Origin: Pseudomonas simiae
Lineage (GTDB): Bacteria; Pseudomonadota; Gammaproteobacteria; Pseudomonadales; Pseudomonadaceae
DNA: 64,000 nt
NCBI RefSeq assembly: GCF_900111895.1
Contig: NZ_FOKB01000007.1
Span: 62,001-126,000, forward strand
Direction of reading: 5' to 3'
The notes below the pieces were generated by a model. The model did no database searches. It was not told the origin of the DNA and was given only the letters and a program-made list of their open reading frames with translations. Below are positions 34,473 through 43,486 of this stretch, in pieces. The position numbers and the translations under genes are program-made. The stretch's first letter is position 1, and each line of letters opens with the position of its first letter.

Positions 34473-35435
34473 ATGTCTTCCAGAGAATACCTGTACAAAA
34501 ACCTTCGTCCTGAACTCGTCGCTCCCGACGCACCCGCCCTAGCTGACGCCTGTGCACCGCAACGCAGCAGCGAACCGCGCTTCACCCTTGAGCGGGACGT
34601 GGTGCTCTCGGCCAGTAATCGTCAGCAACTGGATGAGGCTTTAGTCAAGATTCGCTATCACGACGTCATCTATGAGACCTGGGGTTTCGCGCAGGTCGAC
34701 CCAAACGGAAGAGGCACGCTGCTCAATTTTCATGGCGCCCCAGGGACCGGCAAGACCCTCACCGCCGAAGCATTCGCCGGCAGTATCGGCAAGCGGCTGA
34801 TCAATGCCAGCATCGCTGACCTGGAAAGCAAGTTCATGGGTGACACCTCGAAGAACATCGTCAGCCTGTTTGCCGCAGCGCGCAACGAGGACGCGGTGCT
34901 GTTTCTCGATGAAGCCGATACGCTGCTCGGTCGTCGCCTATCCTCAGTGACCCAGGGCATCGACAATGAAGTCAACGCGATGCGCTCGACCCTGCTGATC
35001 GAGTTGGAGAAACACCCCGGGATCGTGATTTTCGCCAGCAACTTCGCTCGCAATTACGACTCGGCGTTCGTCAGCCGCATCTCTCAGCATATTCATTTCG
35101 AGCTTCCAGGTGATGACGAACGTCGAGCGATCTGGGCCAAGCTGCTGGTCCAAGGCATCCCTCTGAGCCTGGTGCGCGAAGATCTGATTGAGGCGCTAGT
35201 GCAGCCCTCTGCCGGTCTCTCTGGCCGGGAAATCCGCACCTGCCTGCGCCTGGCGTTGCCCAAACCCTTGCTGGAAGGCGGCGGTGGACGGCTGACGCCT
35301 GAGCATGTGCTCGGCGCCATCGAGCAATTGCTCCTGGCACGCAATGACATAAAAGTTTCCACACCTGGCGAACAGACCGGGCGTACCGATATCGCACGCA
35401 AATTGTTGGGCGTGAACTCAAGGAGTGACGGGTAA
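34473..35435 (+). CDS. AAA ATPase of Zorya-like operon
   Basis: 320 aa. Walker A FHGAPGTGKTLTAEA (about residues 87-101), Walker B AVLFLDEADTLLGRR (about 141-155) and an arginine-finger-like SAFVSRISQHIHFELPGDDERR. The pattern is of an FtsH/ClpX-proximal AAA domain with a short N-terminal region (about 40 aa) and a small C-terminal lid. No protease motif. First gene of five on the same strand, immediately followed by the 410-aa gene (stop TAA and next ATG adjacent). May remodel or load the neighbouring proteins. Confidence 0.85.
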   Translation: MSSREYLYKNLRPELVAPDAPALADACAPQRSSEPRFTLERDVVLSASNRQQLDEALVKIRYHDVIYETWGFAQVDPNGRGTLLNFHGAPGTGKTLTAEAFAGSIGKRLINASIADLESKFMGDTSKNIVSLFAAARNEDAVLFLDEADTLLGRRLSSVTQGIDNEVNAMRSTLLIELEKHPGIVIFASNFARNYDSAFVSRISQHIHFELPGDDERRAIWAKLLVQGIPLSLVREDLIEALVQPSAGLSGREIRTCLRLALPKPLLEGGGGRLTPEHVLGAIEQLLLARNDIKVSTPGEQTGRTDIARKLLGVNSRSDG

Positions 35436-36668
35436 ATGGGCTGGTTGAGCAAGATCAAAGGTTTTGTCAGCAAAGCGGTTCAGGTGGTCAAGGAGAAGGT
35501 CGTAGAGGCGGTCAACTGGCTGGCTGACAAGGCCGAAACCTTCGTTGGTGAAGTCAAGCGTCTATACAAGGCCGCCAAGCCCTATATCTCCAAAGCCCGT
35601 ATGGTGCTGAGGACCATCGCCGCGAATGTGCCAATCCCTTGGGTTCAGGGCATCAGCATGGCGCTCGACAAGGCACTGGCTGTCTTGGAGCATCTGGATA
35701 ACCATCCGCTTGTAGCCAAGGTCGATGCGGCGATCAAATGGGTTATCGCACGCGCCCGCGACATCAAGCGTCATCTGCTTAACGATCAGGAAGTCAAAGA
35801 AGCCGAACAGCGTGCCGCCGACCTCGAAGCCGCGATGGAGCACGTTGATGAGTCGGGCCGCCAAGCGCTCGAAGGCCTGGCCATGAGCAACCGCTACGAG
35901 CTGGTTCGTGCTCGGATCAGCCGACTGGTCGAGGATGAAGCGTTCGTCAACTTCGAGCACTACCTACGCATTCGAGCCGTGCAGAAACTGCTGCCCCTGT
36001 ACGAAGAGCAAATGGAGCACGTCAAAGAAATTAACAATGTGCTGGATGAGCCGCTGTTCATCATTCAGATCGCCAGCCAGTTGATAGAAGGCCACGCCGA
36101 ACTCGATGACGATGCCATGGAGCGCCTCGACAGCTTGACCACCGCTCGATTCGGCAAGCCGGTGATCCCGTTCGTGTTCGAAGAGATGATCAACGTGTGG
36201 GGCTTGGACCTAAAGCAGCATCAAGACACCTGGGAGGAGTTGGGCAAGCGCGTGTCCCGCGACCAGGTGATCGTCAAGCGCCTGAACAATTTAGCGAAGC
36301 TGGAACCACTGCCAGTCGAGGAGGCCAAGGTGCTCACCGACCTCGAAAAACTGTTGCCTACCGACGAGGCCCGTTTGGACAAACTTGCCAGCGATGTCCT
36401 CGCCAAGCGCAACTATGTCTATGCAGCCGAGGGCTTCCTGCAATTACTGGAAAATGACGAGCAGCGCCTGATCGACCAGGACCGTGAATACCTTATCGAC
36501 GACGGTTTTGAGGTGGGTGAACTGCTGATTCGCTGCGCCCAAAACGGCGAGAAGTGGGAGAACCTCAAGCGCGAGGAACAATCGCTTATCATCAGCTTCG
36601 CCAACATCTTCGAATCCGACTGCCGCAAGCGTGCCGAACAATTCACCCAGGTTGAGGTGGCAGCGTGA
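35436..36668 (+). CDS. 410-aa helical hypothetical protein of Zorya-like operon
   Basis: Starts MGWLSKIKGFVSKAVQVVKEK, an amphipathic Lys-rich helix that could bind membranes. No clear transmembrane segment follows. The rest is rich in Leu, Glu and Ala, with helices typical of coiled-coil or helical-repeat proteins (ADLEAAMEHVDESGRQALEGL). No known domain recognised. ATG adjacent to the previous stop, AAGGAG upstream. The end overlaps the ZorA-like start (GTGA). Translational coupling suggests a subunit of the same complex. Confidence 0.8.
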   Translation: MGWLSKIKGFVSKAVQVVKEKVVEAVNWLADKAETFVGEVKRLYKAAKPYISKARMVLRTIAANVPIPWVQGISMALDKALAVLEHLDNHPLVAKVDAAIKWVIARARDIKRHLLNDQEVKEAEQRAADLEAAMEHVDESGRQALEGLAMSNRYELVRARISRLVEDEAFVNFEHYLRIRAVQKLLPLYEEQMEHVKEINNVLDEPLFIIQIASQLIEGHAELDDDAMERLDSLTTARFGKPVIPFVFEEMINVWGLDLKQHQDTWEELGKRVSRDQVIVKRLNNLAKLEPLPVEEAKVLTDLEKLLPTDEARLDKLASDVLAKRNYVYAAEGFLQLLENDEQRLIDQDREYLIDDGFEVGELLIRCAQNGEKWENLKREEQSLIISFANIFESDCRKRAEQFTQVEVAA

Positions 36669-38851
36669 GTGGCACAGTTCTGGAGTTCCTATCGCCATCG
36701 TTGGGGAACCCGTTGGAGTTGGTATTCTGCACGGTGATCATAGGTGGCATGCTGGTTTCGCTGATCACCGCCGAGGTGTTCGGCCGCGCTCCGGCTTGGG
36801 AGCGCAACTGGCAAGGCGGCACGCACAAGGGCGCGCTGGACATCGAGCACGGGTCACTCGGTGAGTTGAACCAGGCAGTGGCCACTCTACCCGAACGCAT
36901 CGTAGCCAATATGCCGGGGCTGCTGTTAATCGTCGGCTTGCTGGGAACCTTCCTGGGCCTGGGCATGGCCTTGGATAAAGCCTCTGGAATCCTGCAGGGC
37001 AACGCCGATTCTCTGAACGCAATGAGCGACTCGTTGGGCCAGCTCACGGGCATGATGAAAGACTTGGGTACCAAGTTCAAAACCTCGACCTGGGGGATTA
37101 TCGCTTTTATCGCGCTGAAACTGTGGGACTCTGCCCGCTGGTCCGCTGAAAGCCGCCGGACCGGCTGGTGCGTCGACCGCATGAAGCGCGACATCGATAA
37201 CCGCCGGGATCAGCACAAGAACGCAACCGAGCTCCGTGACCAACTCACCCGGCAGGCCCTGGCCGCCGTCGGTGAGCAACTGGTGCAGGCCATTGCCGGT
37301 CAGAGCCAATTGCTGGGCAATGAACTCAAGCAGCTTAAGCTGATCGAGTTGAAACGCGGACAAACCTGCGATGAGCAGTTCGCGCGGACCGCCGCCAATC
37401 TGGACGGGCAACTGCAGCAGCTGCAACAACTCAGCGGAGCGGAAGGCTATCTCGCGGCACTGGCTCGCTACGCCGCCCACCTGCCGCGCCTGGACCTGCT
37501 CGAGGGCCAAGGAGAAACCCTGCTGGGCCTCGACGCTGGCCTCGGCCGCCTAAAGGCGCAACTGGAACAGTCGAGCCAGCAGCTCACCGGGCTGGGGCAG
37601 ACACTCGAACACGGCCACCAGTTGACGGAGCGCCTACAACAGACCGCTACCCTGCAATGGGAGCACGCGCGAGATGAAAGTGAGCGCCGTGAGCGCCAGA
37701 GCCAAACCTTGCTGGCGACCCTGACTGAGCAGCATGGCGCGCAACTGGACGCAGACCGCGCACAGGCTATTCATCTGCAAGAGCGGTTTGATGAGTTGGC
37801 CACACTTTCAACTAAAGGTATCGAAGCGACACAGGCAGTTGGCGCGCATACACAAGCCAGCCAGCACAGCCTGGAGCTGTTCGTCACAGCCAGTACCGAC
37901 AACCTCAATGCGCTCGAGCAAGCCGGCACTACCATGGGTAAAGCAGCGAAGCAACTTGCCCAATCTGCAAGTGCCTTGGAAGGCAGCGTATTAACCATGG
38001 AGAAGAGCGTCGGTGCGGCCATCGACAAGCTCAACGATGACTTCCATGCTCACCTGCAAACGATGCAGGGCAGTCTCGACTCCAACATCTCACGCCTGAG
38101 TGACGTAATGAACGAGCTGCAGACCGGGATGATGGATAACGTCAACCGGATGAGCCAGGACTTCACTCACAACACCACGACGATGTCGGAGAACCTGCGA
38201 TCGGCTACCGACAATATTTCCGAGGCCGTAGTCCGGCTCTCTGGCGAGGTCAATGAGGTGATGGCGAGCGTGAGCCGCAACATCGAAGGGGCCAACAGGG
38301 CTCAGACCAACGCCAGCGCGATGTTCACGACGACCAACGACGAGCTCAACGGCGCCATCAGTCAGATGGAAAAAAACATGAGGACGCTGGGAGAACAGAT
38401 CACTCAAGGGCTGACTGATATCTCTGAGAGTAATAGGAACATGCGAGCCACGGGCAAGAAGCTCGAACAGTTGAAAGAGCTGCCCGATAGCTTTGACAAG
38501 CTGCATGGGCATTTCCAGGAACTGCTCGCCCAAGGCACGCAAACCTTGCTAGCGCTCGAAAAACTGGCAGGTGAGCTGCGCAGCGACCCGCACCAGCGCG
38601 GCCAACTGCTCAGCGAAGCGGTGAAAAACCTGGCGCAGCTGTCCTCCCAACTCAAGACGCTGACAACCAGCACGCAGCAGGTCGCCAACCTGCCCCAAGC
38701 GCTGGCGGAAAAGGTCGGACAGCAGTTCTCCAATCACCTGCAACCCCTGCAGCAAGCGGCGGGCTCTACGGTTGCCCTGCTCCAGCAGATGGCCGATCAA
38801 GCCCATCAGCCGCTGGCACGCAAGCCTTCCGACGAGCCTCTGACAGCGTGA
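36665..38851 (+). CDS. ZorA-like MotA/TolQ/ExbB-family channel protein
   Basis: 728 aa, close to the length I recall for E. coli ZorA. Hydrophobic segments are at about 18-39 (LVFCTVIIGGMLVSLI), 79-104 (LLLIVGLLGTFLGLGMA) and 138-155 (WGIIAFIALKLWDS). The P-x-L-L-x-x-x-G-L-L-G-T-F-L-G pattern in the second is the MotA/ExbB signature. A long alpha-helical tail (about 160-720), rich in Gln/Leu/Glu, points into the cytoplasm, as in Zorya ZorA. GTG start, 4-bp overlap with the previous gene. Together with the downstream MotB/OmpA protein it forms a stator-like motor. Confidence 0.88.
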   Translation: MSGTVLEFLSPSLGNPLELVFCTVIIGGMLVSLITAEVFGRAPAWERNWQGGTHKGALDIEHGSLGELNQAVATLPERIVANMPGLLLIVGLLGTFLGLGMALDKASGILQGNADSLNAMSDSLGQLTGMMKDLGTKFKTSTWGIIAFIALKLWDSARWSAESRRTGWCVDRMKRDIDNRRDQHKNATELRDQLTRQALAAVGEQLVQAIAGQSQLLGNELKQLKLIELKRGQTCDEQFARTAANLDGQLQQLQQLSGAEGYLAALARYAAHLPRLDLLEGQGETLLGLDAGLGRLKAQLEQSSQQLTGLGQTLEHGHQLTERLQQTATLQWEHARDESERRERQSQTLLATLTEQHGAQLDADRAQAIHLQERFDELATLSTKGIEATQAVGAHTQASQHSLELFVTASTDNLNALEQAGTTMGKAAKQLAQSASALEGSVLTMEKSVGAAIDKLNDDFHAHLQTMQGSLDSNISRLSDVMNELQTGMMDNVNRMSQDFTHNTTTMSENLRSATDNISEAVVRLSGEVNEVMASVSRNIEGANRAQTNASAMFTTTNDELNGAISQMEKNMRTLGEQITQGLTDISESNRNMRATGKKLEQLKELPDSFDKLHGHFQELLAQGTQTLLALEKLAGELRSDPHQRGQLLSEAVKNLAQLSSQLKTLTTSTQQVANLPQALAEKVGQQFSNHLQPLQQAAGSTVALLQQMADQAHQPLARKPSDEPLTA

Positions 38852-38858
38852 GACGGCC

Positions 38859-39548
38859 ATGAAAGAAAAACCCAATGAATGGGTCTCGATCTCCGACCTT
38901 ATGGCTGGGGTAATGGCCGTAGTGATGCTGATGCTTGTGGTGTCGGTGCTGCAGAATAAAGCGTCAGAGGCAGCGATAGCAGTTGAGAAGCAGCAGATGG
39001 AGGCCGCTCGTCAAGAAGAGCGCAGCAAAGGCGACGCGGCCCAACGGGCAAGCCTGAGCAAGCTGCTGGCCGCTATGCAGTCAGACCTGCAGCGCACCGG
39101 CGAAACGGATCTGGTGGACATCGACATTCAGAACCGCCGCCTGACCCTCCCCGATAATGCCTTCGCCCGAGGTAGCGCCTGCATTACCCCCGAAGCCAAA
39201 GGCGCACTGACCCTGCTCAGCGCACGGGTGGCCACCTTCATCCAGGATTACGGCCAGGGGCAAGTGCTGGTAGAGGGGCACACCGACAACCTGCCGGTTT
39301 CCCGCCCGGTCACTGACTATGAGCGTTTTTGCACGGTGTATGACGACAACTACACCTTGTCTGCCGCACGGGCACGCGAGGCTCGCAAGCTGCTGATTCA
39401 GGCACTTGAGCCACAGCAGGCACTGCGCGTGGTGGTGGCAGGCTACGGTGACTCACGCCCCAAACCGGGCGTGGATCCTGCCAGTGCTCTCAACCGTCGA
39501 GTGGAGGTACAACTGGTGGTGGCCACGCAGCTGCCGACGGCAAATTAG
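38859..39548 (+). CDS. ZorB-like MotB/OmpA peptidoglycan-binding protein
   Basis: 229 aa. A single N-terminal transmembrane helix with the stator Asp (WVSISDLMAGVMAVVMLMLV, Asp13), the equivalent of the MotB/ZorB proton-binding Asp. A coiled-coil linker follows. C-terminal OmpA domain with VLVEGHTDNLPVS and GDSRPKPGVDPASALNRRVEV for peptidoglycan binding. 7 bp after the ZorA-like gene. Size and layout match ZorB; the other subunits differ. Confidence 0.9.
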   Translation: MKEKPNEWVSISDLMAGVMAVVMLMLVVSVLQNKASEAAIAVEKQQMEAARQEERSKGDAAQRASLSKLLAAMQSDLQRTGETDLVDIDIQNRRLTLPDNAFARGSACITPEAKGALTLLSARVATFIQDYGQGQVLVEGHTDNLPVSRPVTDYERFCTVYDDNYTLSAARAREARKLLIQALEPQQALRVVVAGYGDSRPKPGVDPASALNRRVEVQLVVATQLPTAN

Positions 39549-39623
39549 CGCGATGCAGCCCAAGTTCTAAATTGGCCGGCTGCTCCCCTGAACTTGATTT
39601 AGACACCGAGAGGTAAGGACACG

Positions 39624-41444
39624 ATGGCAACTACAGGAATCGATTGCGACGACGAACTCTTCGCCAGCCTGCTCAGCGCCAAGCCCGATGAGGTGGACAT
39701 GTTGGTGGACATCATCACCGACTTCTCAAGAGGCCGCGCCGGTCTGGACGCGGACGTCAAGAAGCGGCTGGTACAAGCCAAGCACAGCTCCCGACCCGCG
39801 GGCTACGACCAACAGCAGCTCGAACTGCTGGGACACGAACTGCAGCAATTCGGTGGGCACTCGGCGATGAATCTGACGCGCCGTTTCCTGAAAAAGTCCG
39901 CTGTGTCCTATGCCGAAATCGTCAACGACGTTTATCAGAAGCTCAATGGCAGCGACGCAGCGAACCGGTCAGTCGCCGACAAAGAACGTCAGATCGCCTT
40001 GGCGCTGTTCGGTGCCGGTTGGCGCGAATTGGCGCCTAACGATCGCTTTGAGCGCGCCACCAGTACTAAGGTGCTGGCCGGGCTGTTCAACCTCAAGGAC
40101 GCGCTCTCAGTGAGTTCTGGCACCGCGGTCGGTCTGTCGGCAGCAAGCAGCGCAGCGTTGTTCACCGTGGCAACCACGGGGTTTCGCCTGAATCCCATCG
40201 GCGCCGTAGCTACGGCCGGCTTCGGCCTGCATAGCAGCATTGCCGAAGCCTACCGGGTGACCGTGCCATTTGTGGCCCAGATGGGCTGGATTCGCCTGCA
40301 CCGCGAAGCGCCTGCGACACATTCACCCGCACCGACCAATGTAGCTCCCGCCTCCACGCCGGGAAACTCAGAGCTGGTTGTGCAGAACGGCCAGGGCGAA
40401 ACACTGCTGAAACTCAACACGCTGCAGCGACCGCCTGCAGGCGTACATCGTCCGCTACCCACCGACCAGATCAGCGCGCTCAGCCCGTTGCTGGCCAATG
40501 TGCCGGGGCTTGCCGCGTTAGGAGAGATGTCCAGGGGCAACTATGTAGTTTGTAGCCTGCCCTTCGAGACACTGACCAAAAACGCCAACAATGATGGCAG
40601 CGTCAGAGCTTTCGTCCGTACCGGTGGCAAGATCAGCGAGCAGGCCAGCCTGTCATTACCGGAAGACCTGCAGAACGTGCTGCTCAGCGGTGCGGTGTGG
40701 AACGTTGTGTCCTCAGCCGTGGGCCAGAAGCACTTGCACGATATCAACGAGAAGCTGAACGCCATTAAACGCCAGCTCGACAGCGTGCTGCGCGAACTGG
40801 ACGAAGCCCGCTGGGAATCGCTCGCCGGAATGGTCGACTATACCCAGGACCTGCTCGACCACTACGCGCAAGACGGCATTAGTCACTACGCTGTGCAGAC
40901 CCTCGAAAGCCAGCACAGTCAGATCACGGCTCTGAGGCAATTCTTCGACCGCAAAATGAAAGAAGAGCTGGACATCGCCCAGGCTATCGAGGCCGACAAG
41001 CTGTTCGGGGCAGACAGTGCCCGCCAAGCGCTGAAAGGCAGCCTGGCGAAGATGGAAAGTTGGGTGAGCGGATACTTGCAAGCTACTCAGTTGCAGGTTG
41101 TGAGCAGCGCCTTGCGCTATATGGCTGATCCGCAGCAACGTCACTGCAGCGCTGCAGCCAAGGTACTTGAAAGTCTGGGGCAGCTCGACGCTATCGCCAC
41201 CCAGAGTCGCAGTGTGTACAGCTCGCAGATGGAACTGACCAGCTCACGAGTCTTCAGCCTCGATATCACGCTAAGCCAAAGCTTCACGGCGCAATTGGAC
41301 AGCATTGCCGGTTCGCTGGCACAAGGTCCATTCGACACCCGCCAGCTGCACCAATCGCTATTCAATCAAGGTGAACACCAGGTGTTGCTGCGTTATCAAG
41401 ATGGCCAAATCGCCGAGGCGCAGCTGCTCGAGCGGGCGATCTGA
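39624..41444 (+). CDS. YaaW-like (UPF0174) fusion protein, putative effector
   Basis: 606 aa. Residues about 8-225 resemble E. coli YaaW/UPF0174 (DUF3944): DELFASLLSAKPDEVDMLVD, LELLGHELQQFGGHSAMNLT, ALALFGAGWREL and AYRVTVPFVAQMGW. The remaining about 380 aa are helical, Ser/Gln/Leu-rich with no recognised domain (LNAIKRQLDSVLRELDEARW). A hydrophobic stretch within the first half (VGLSAASSAALFTVATTGF) could be membrane-associated. GAGGTAAGGA precedes the ATG. Downstream and same strand as the ZorAB-like pair; the link is by operon position only. Confidence 0.75.
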   Translation: MATTGIDCDDELFASLLSAKPDEVDMLVDIITDFSRGRAGLDADVKKRLVQAKHSSRPAGYDQQQLELLGHELQQFGGHSAMNLTRRFLKKSAVSYAEIVNDVYQKLNGSDAANRSVADKERQIALALFGAGWRELAPNDRFERATSTKVLAGLFNLKDALSVSSGTAVGLSAASSAALFTVATTGFRLNPIGAVATAGFGLHSSIAEAYRVTVPFVAQMGWIRLHREAPATHSPAPTNVAPASTPGNSELVVQNGQGETLLKLNTLQRPPAGVHRPLPTDQISALSPLLANVPGLAALGEMSRGNYVVCSLPFETLTKNANNDGSVRAFVRTGGKISEQASLSLPEDLQNVLLSGAVWNVVSSAVGQKHLHDINEKLNAIKRQLDSVLRELDEARWESLAGMVDYTQDLLDHYAQDGISHYAVQTLESQHSQITALRQFFDRKMKEELDIAQAIEADKLFGADSARQALKGSLAKMESWVSGYLQATQLQVVSSALRYMADPQQRHCSAAAKVLESLGQLDAIATQSRSVYSSQMELTSSRVFSLDITLSQSFTAQLDSIAGSLAQGPFDTRQLHQSLFNQGEHQVLLRYQDGQIAEAQLLERAI

Positions 41445-41538
41445 TCAAGGGTTGCCAGGGTAGCCAGCTGACAGGGGCGTGAACGTCACAACGCGCATGC
41501 TCCTGCCGCGTTTCAATCGATGCAAAGCCAAGGCCGCA

Positions 41539-41655
41539 AAACTGAGCCCGGTTCGCCAGCACCAGTTGCTGGGCCTCGGGCTTGGGGTCGTTGACATTGG
41601 AATTGATCTGGAAGCGTTGCACCACGTACTTGACCAGCACATTCTGCCCTTCACC
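41539..41655 (-). pseudogene. WYL-regulator C-terminal fragment
   Basis: Translated on the minus strand this gives LVKYVVQRFQINSNVNDPKP and EAQQLVLAN. It closely matches the C-terminal part of the intact WYL regulator at 43487-44362 (ALVKYVLQRYQIDPRNQ then PEAQQIVATN). Only about 35 codons are left, with nothing upstream that continues the gene. A relic of a second copy, in opposite orientation. Confidence 0.8.
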
Positions 41656-41658
41656 AGC

Positions 41659-41920
41659 GTCAAGGCTTCCATGGACCCGGACCTATTCGGCAACCTGTGC
41701 ATCATCGATACACCGGACTATAACCCTGGTACGACCGGTGGGGCTGCTGCTTCAAACCACAGCACTGCAGCTTCCTTGGTCAATCAGGCATAGGTCTGAG
41801 TCATCGAGCTTGACCCGGCCGGAACCATCGACCAGTCCGACATTGAGTTCATCGAGTCCACGCCGTTCCATGCAGAGTCGCTGTACATCGTGCTGAACAA
41901 AGCTGATGTGAAATCTCAAG
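41659..41920 (+). pseudogene. Fragment of a YfjP/YkfA-type GTPase with two in-frame stops
   Basis: Reads ASMDPDLFGNLCIIDTPDYN (G3-like DTP) then, in the same frame, VIELDPAGTIDQSDIEF and LYIVLNKADVKSQ (G4 NKAD). Two in-frame stops (TAG 41791-41793, TGA 41797-41799) stand where a G-to-A change of Trp TGG would explain both. The P-loop is missing. Dynamin-like/50S-binding GTPases of this kind lie near WYL regulators in CP4-type islands. Confidence 0.8.
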
Positions 41921-42046
41921 GTTCAAAGCCCCGTCCTGTACGCAGCTCGATAAAACGGGCGAACTATCACCCACCTATTCTTCAGAATCGTTGCCGCGCC
42001 AGTAGCTCCGCGAGCGCCCCTTTGAGCCACCCTGCGTTACGTGCGC

Positions 42047-43105
42047 TCAACTCCCGGGATATGCCAATTCGATCTGCTGATCGAACTCGCCGCCAACCCC
42101 ACAGTACTCACGGGGCACGCGCTCAAGATCCTCAGCTACCTGCACAATCACCTCACGCAATTCCAGTTGCTCAAACCATCGAGCAGGAATCGCTGTAGCA
42201 CCATACTGTGCGCCCAACAAATGCCCCGCGATGAGCCCGGTACTGTCGCTATCACCACCGTGATTCACCGCTCTGATCACGCCCTCTTCTAACGAGGAGG
42301 CTGCCAGGGCGCACCACAACCCGATAGCCAGCGTTTCTTCGGCGACCCAGCCACCACCGAGTTCGCCTATTCGTTGCGCGGTGGGCTGGTAGCCCTCGTA
42401 AAAGAAGAAGAGAACACGCTCAATGAGGGCTCGTGTTTCTTCCATACCGGGAACTTGACCGTATTGGGCCAGGCTCTGAGTGATCGCGTGTTCCAGGCTG
42501 TCTTCTCTATCGACAATGCGCTGGAGAATATCGGCAAACATCCCGGCCGCCAGATAGCCCGTAGGATGCCCGTGAGTCAGGCGTCCTGACTGGGCAGCGT
42601 AGTCAAAGGCGTTTGCAAAGAAGGCGCAAGGTGCGGCTCGCGTCAGGGCACCACAGCCTTTACTGTTGTTCTCGGCCACAGCGCCCAGCCGTGGACTGGC
42701 CTTGAGTGCAGTGAGACAGGTAGTACCAGGTGTGCGCCGAGACCAGAGCGCCGGTTGCTCGAACAACCACCCGTCTCGATCAACCGGTATCGCAGCAGCG
42801 TGACCCTGGGTTATCAGCCAGCGCAGTAGTGAATGATGAATGACGTCAGGGACGTGGCAAGCCCCTCGTGAGCTACCGCGCACGTAGGCCCGCAACAAGC
42901 CTTCCGCGGTAAAAAGCATCATCTGAGTGTCATCGGTAATGGCGGCGGCGATACCGTACGCCGGAACAAAATCGATGATTCCCTGTGGACCGAACCTGGT
43001 TTCGATTACCGACCACTCGAGAAACTCCACCGGGGCGCCTAACGCGTCGCCAACAGCGCCTCCCAGCAGGCAGCCTTTAATCCGTTCAAGTCTGTTCATG
43101 TCCAT
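42047..43105 (-). CDS. ADP-ribosylglycohydrolase family protein
   Basis: 352 aa. MNRLERIKGCLLGGAVGDAL is the family N-terminus. Metal-binding motifs TDDTQM (about residue 58) and GGDSDSTGLIAG (about 286) are the DraG/MacroD-unrelated ARH signatures. The enzyme removes ADP-ribose from Arg or other residues on protein or nucleic acid; target unknown. In operon order with the 85-aa gene (5 bp gap). In a defence island it could be an antidote to an ADP-ribosyltransferase, but none is seen here. Confidence 0.93.
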   Translation of the reverse strand: MDMNRLERIKGCLLGGAVGDALGAPVEFLEWSVIETRFGPQGIIDFVPAYGIAAAITDDTQMMLFTAEGLLRAYVRGSSRGACHVPDVIHHSLLRWLITQGHAAAIPVDRDGWLFEQPALWSRRTPGTTCLTALKASPRLGAVAENNSKGCGALTRAAPCAFFANAFDYAAQSGRLTHGHPTGYLAAGMFADILQRIVDREDSLEHAITQSLAQYGQVPGMEETRALIERVLFFFYEGYQPTAQRIGELGGGWVAEETLAIGLWCALAASSLEEGVIRAVNHGGDSDSTGLIAGHLLGAQYGATAIPARWFEQLELREVIVQVAEDLERVPREYCGVGGEFDQQIELAYPGS

Positions 43106-43109
43106 TCCC

Positions 43110-43367
43110 TTATCCCTCAGCCGGGATCAATTCCTGCAAAATCACCAGCTTTCTTTGCAACTGCTCGATATGTGCTTTTTCAGCGCGCAGTGCCGAACGC
43201 AACTCGCGGTTCTCTGCCTCCCAAATCCGCGCCCAGCGCGCATTTTTTTGGCAGCCCATAGCCATCTGCCAGAGCTCACGCAATCTCAGACACTGATGCA
43301 GTAACACCAGCAGGATTGCTCCCATCATCAGCAATGCTCCCGTCGAAACCGCTTCCGACATACTCAT
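43110..43367 (-). CDS. Small membrane protein with coiled coil
   Basis: 85 aa from MSMSEAVSTGALLMMGA; ATG 43391 would extend it by eight residues. One hydrophobic helix (ALLMMGAILLVLLHQC) then a basic, charged coiled coil (ENRELRSALRAEKAHIEQLQ). No family recognised. 4 bp before the ADP-ribosylglycohydrolase start and divergent from the WYL regulator. Confidence 0.7.
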   Translation of the reverse strand: MSMSEAVSTGALLMMGAILLVLLHQCLRLRELWQMAMGCQKNARWARIWEAENRELRSALRAEKAHIEQLQRKLVILQELIPAEG

Positions 43368-43435
43368 GTCCACTTCCTTTCGTGACTTCAATTCATTTTG
43401 AAGACAGACACACGATATGTAGTGTTAAGCGACAG

Positions 43436-43450
43436 GTCTAGAATGTAGAC
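43436..43450. promoter_or_regulatory. Candidate operator for WYL regulator
   Basis: GTCTAGAATGTAGAC, inverted GTCTA/TAGAC half-sites around 5 nt, between the two divergent genes and 36 bp before the WYL ATG. BrxR/CapW-type WYL regulators bind such palindromes near their own promoters. Motif-based inference. Confidence 0.4.
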
Positions 43451-43486
43451 TTATACAGGTAAAGTATTCGCGCACATGGAGAGGGT

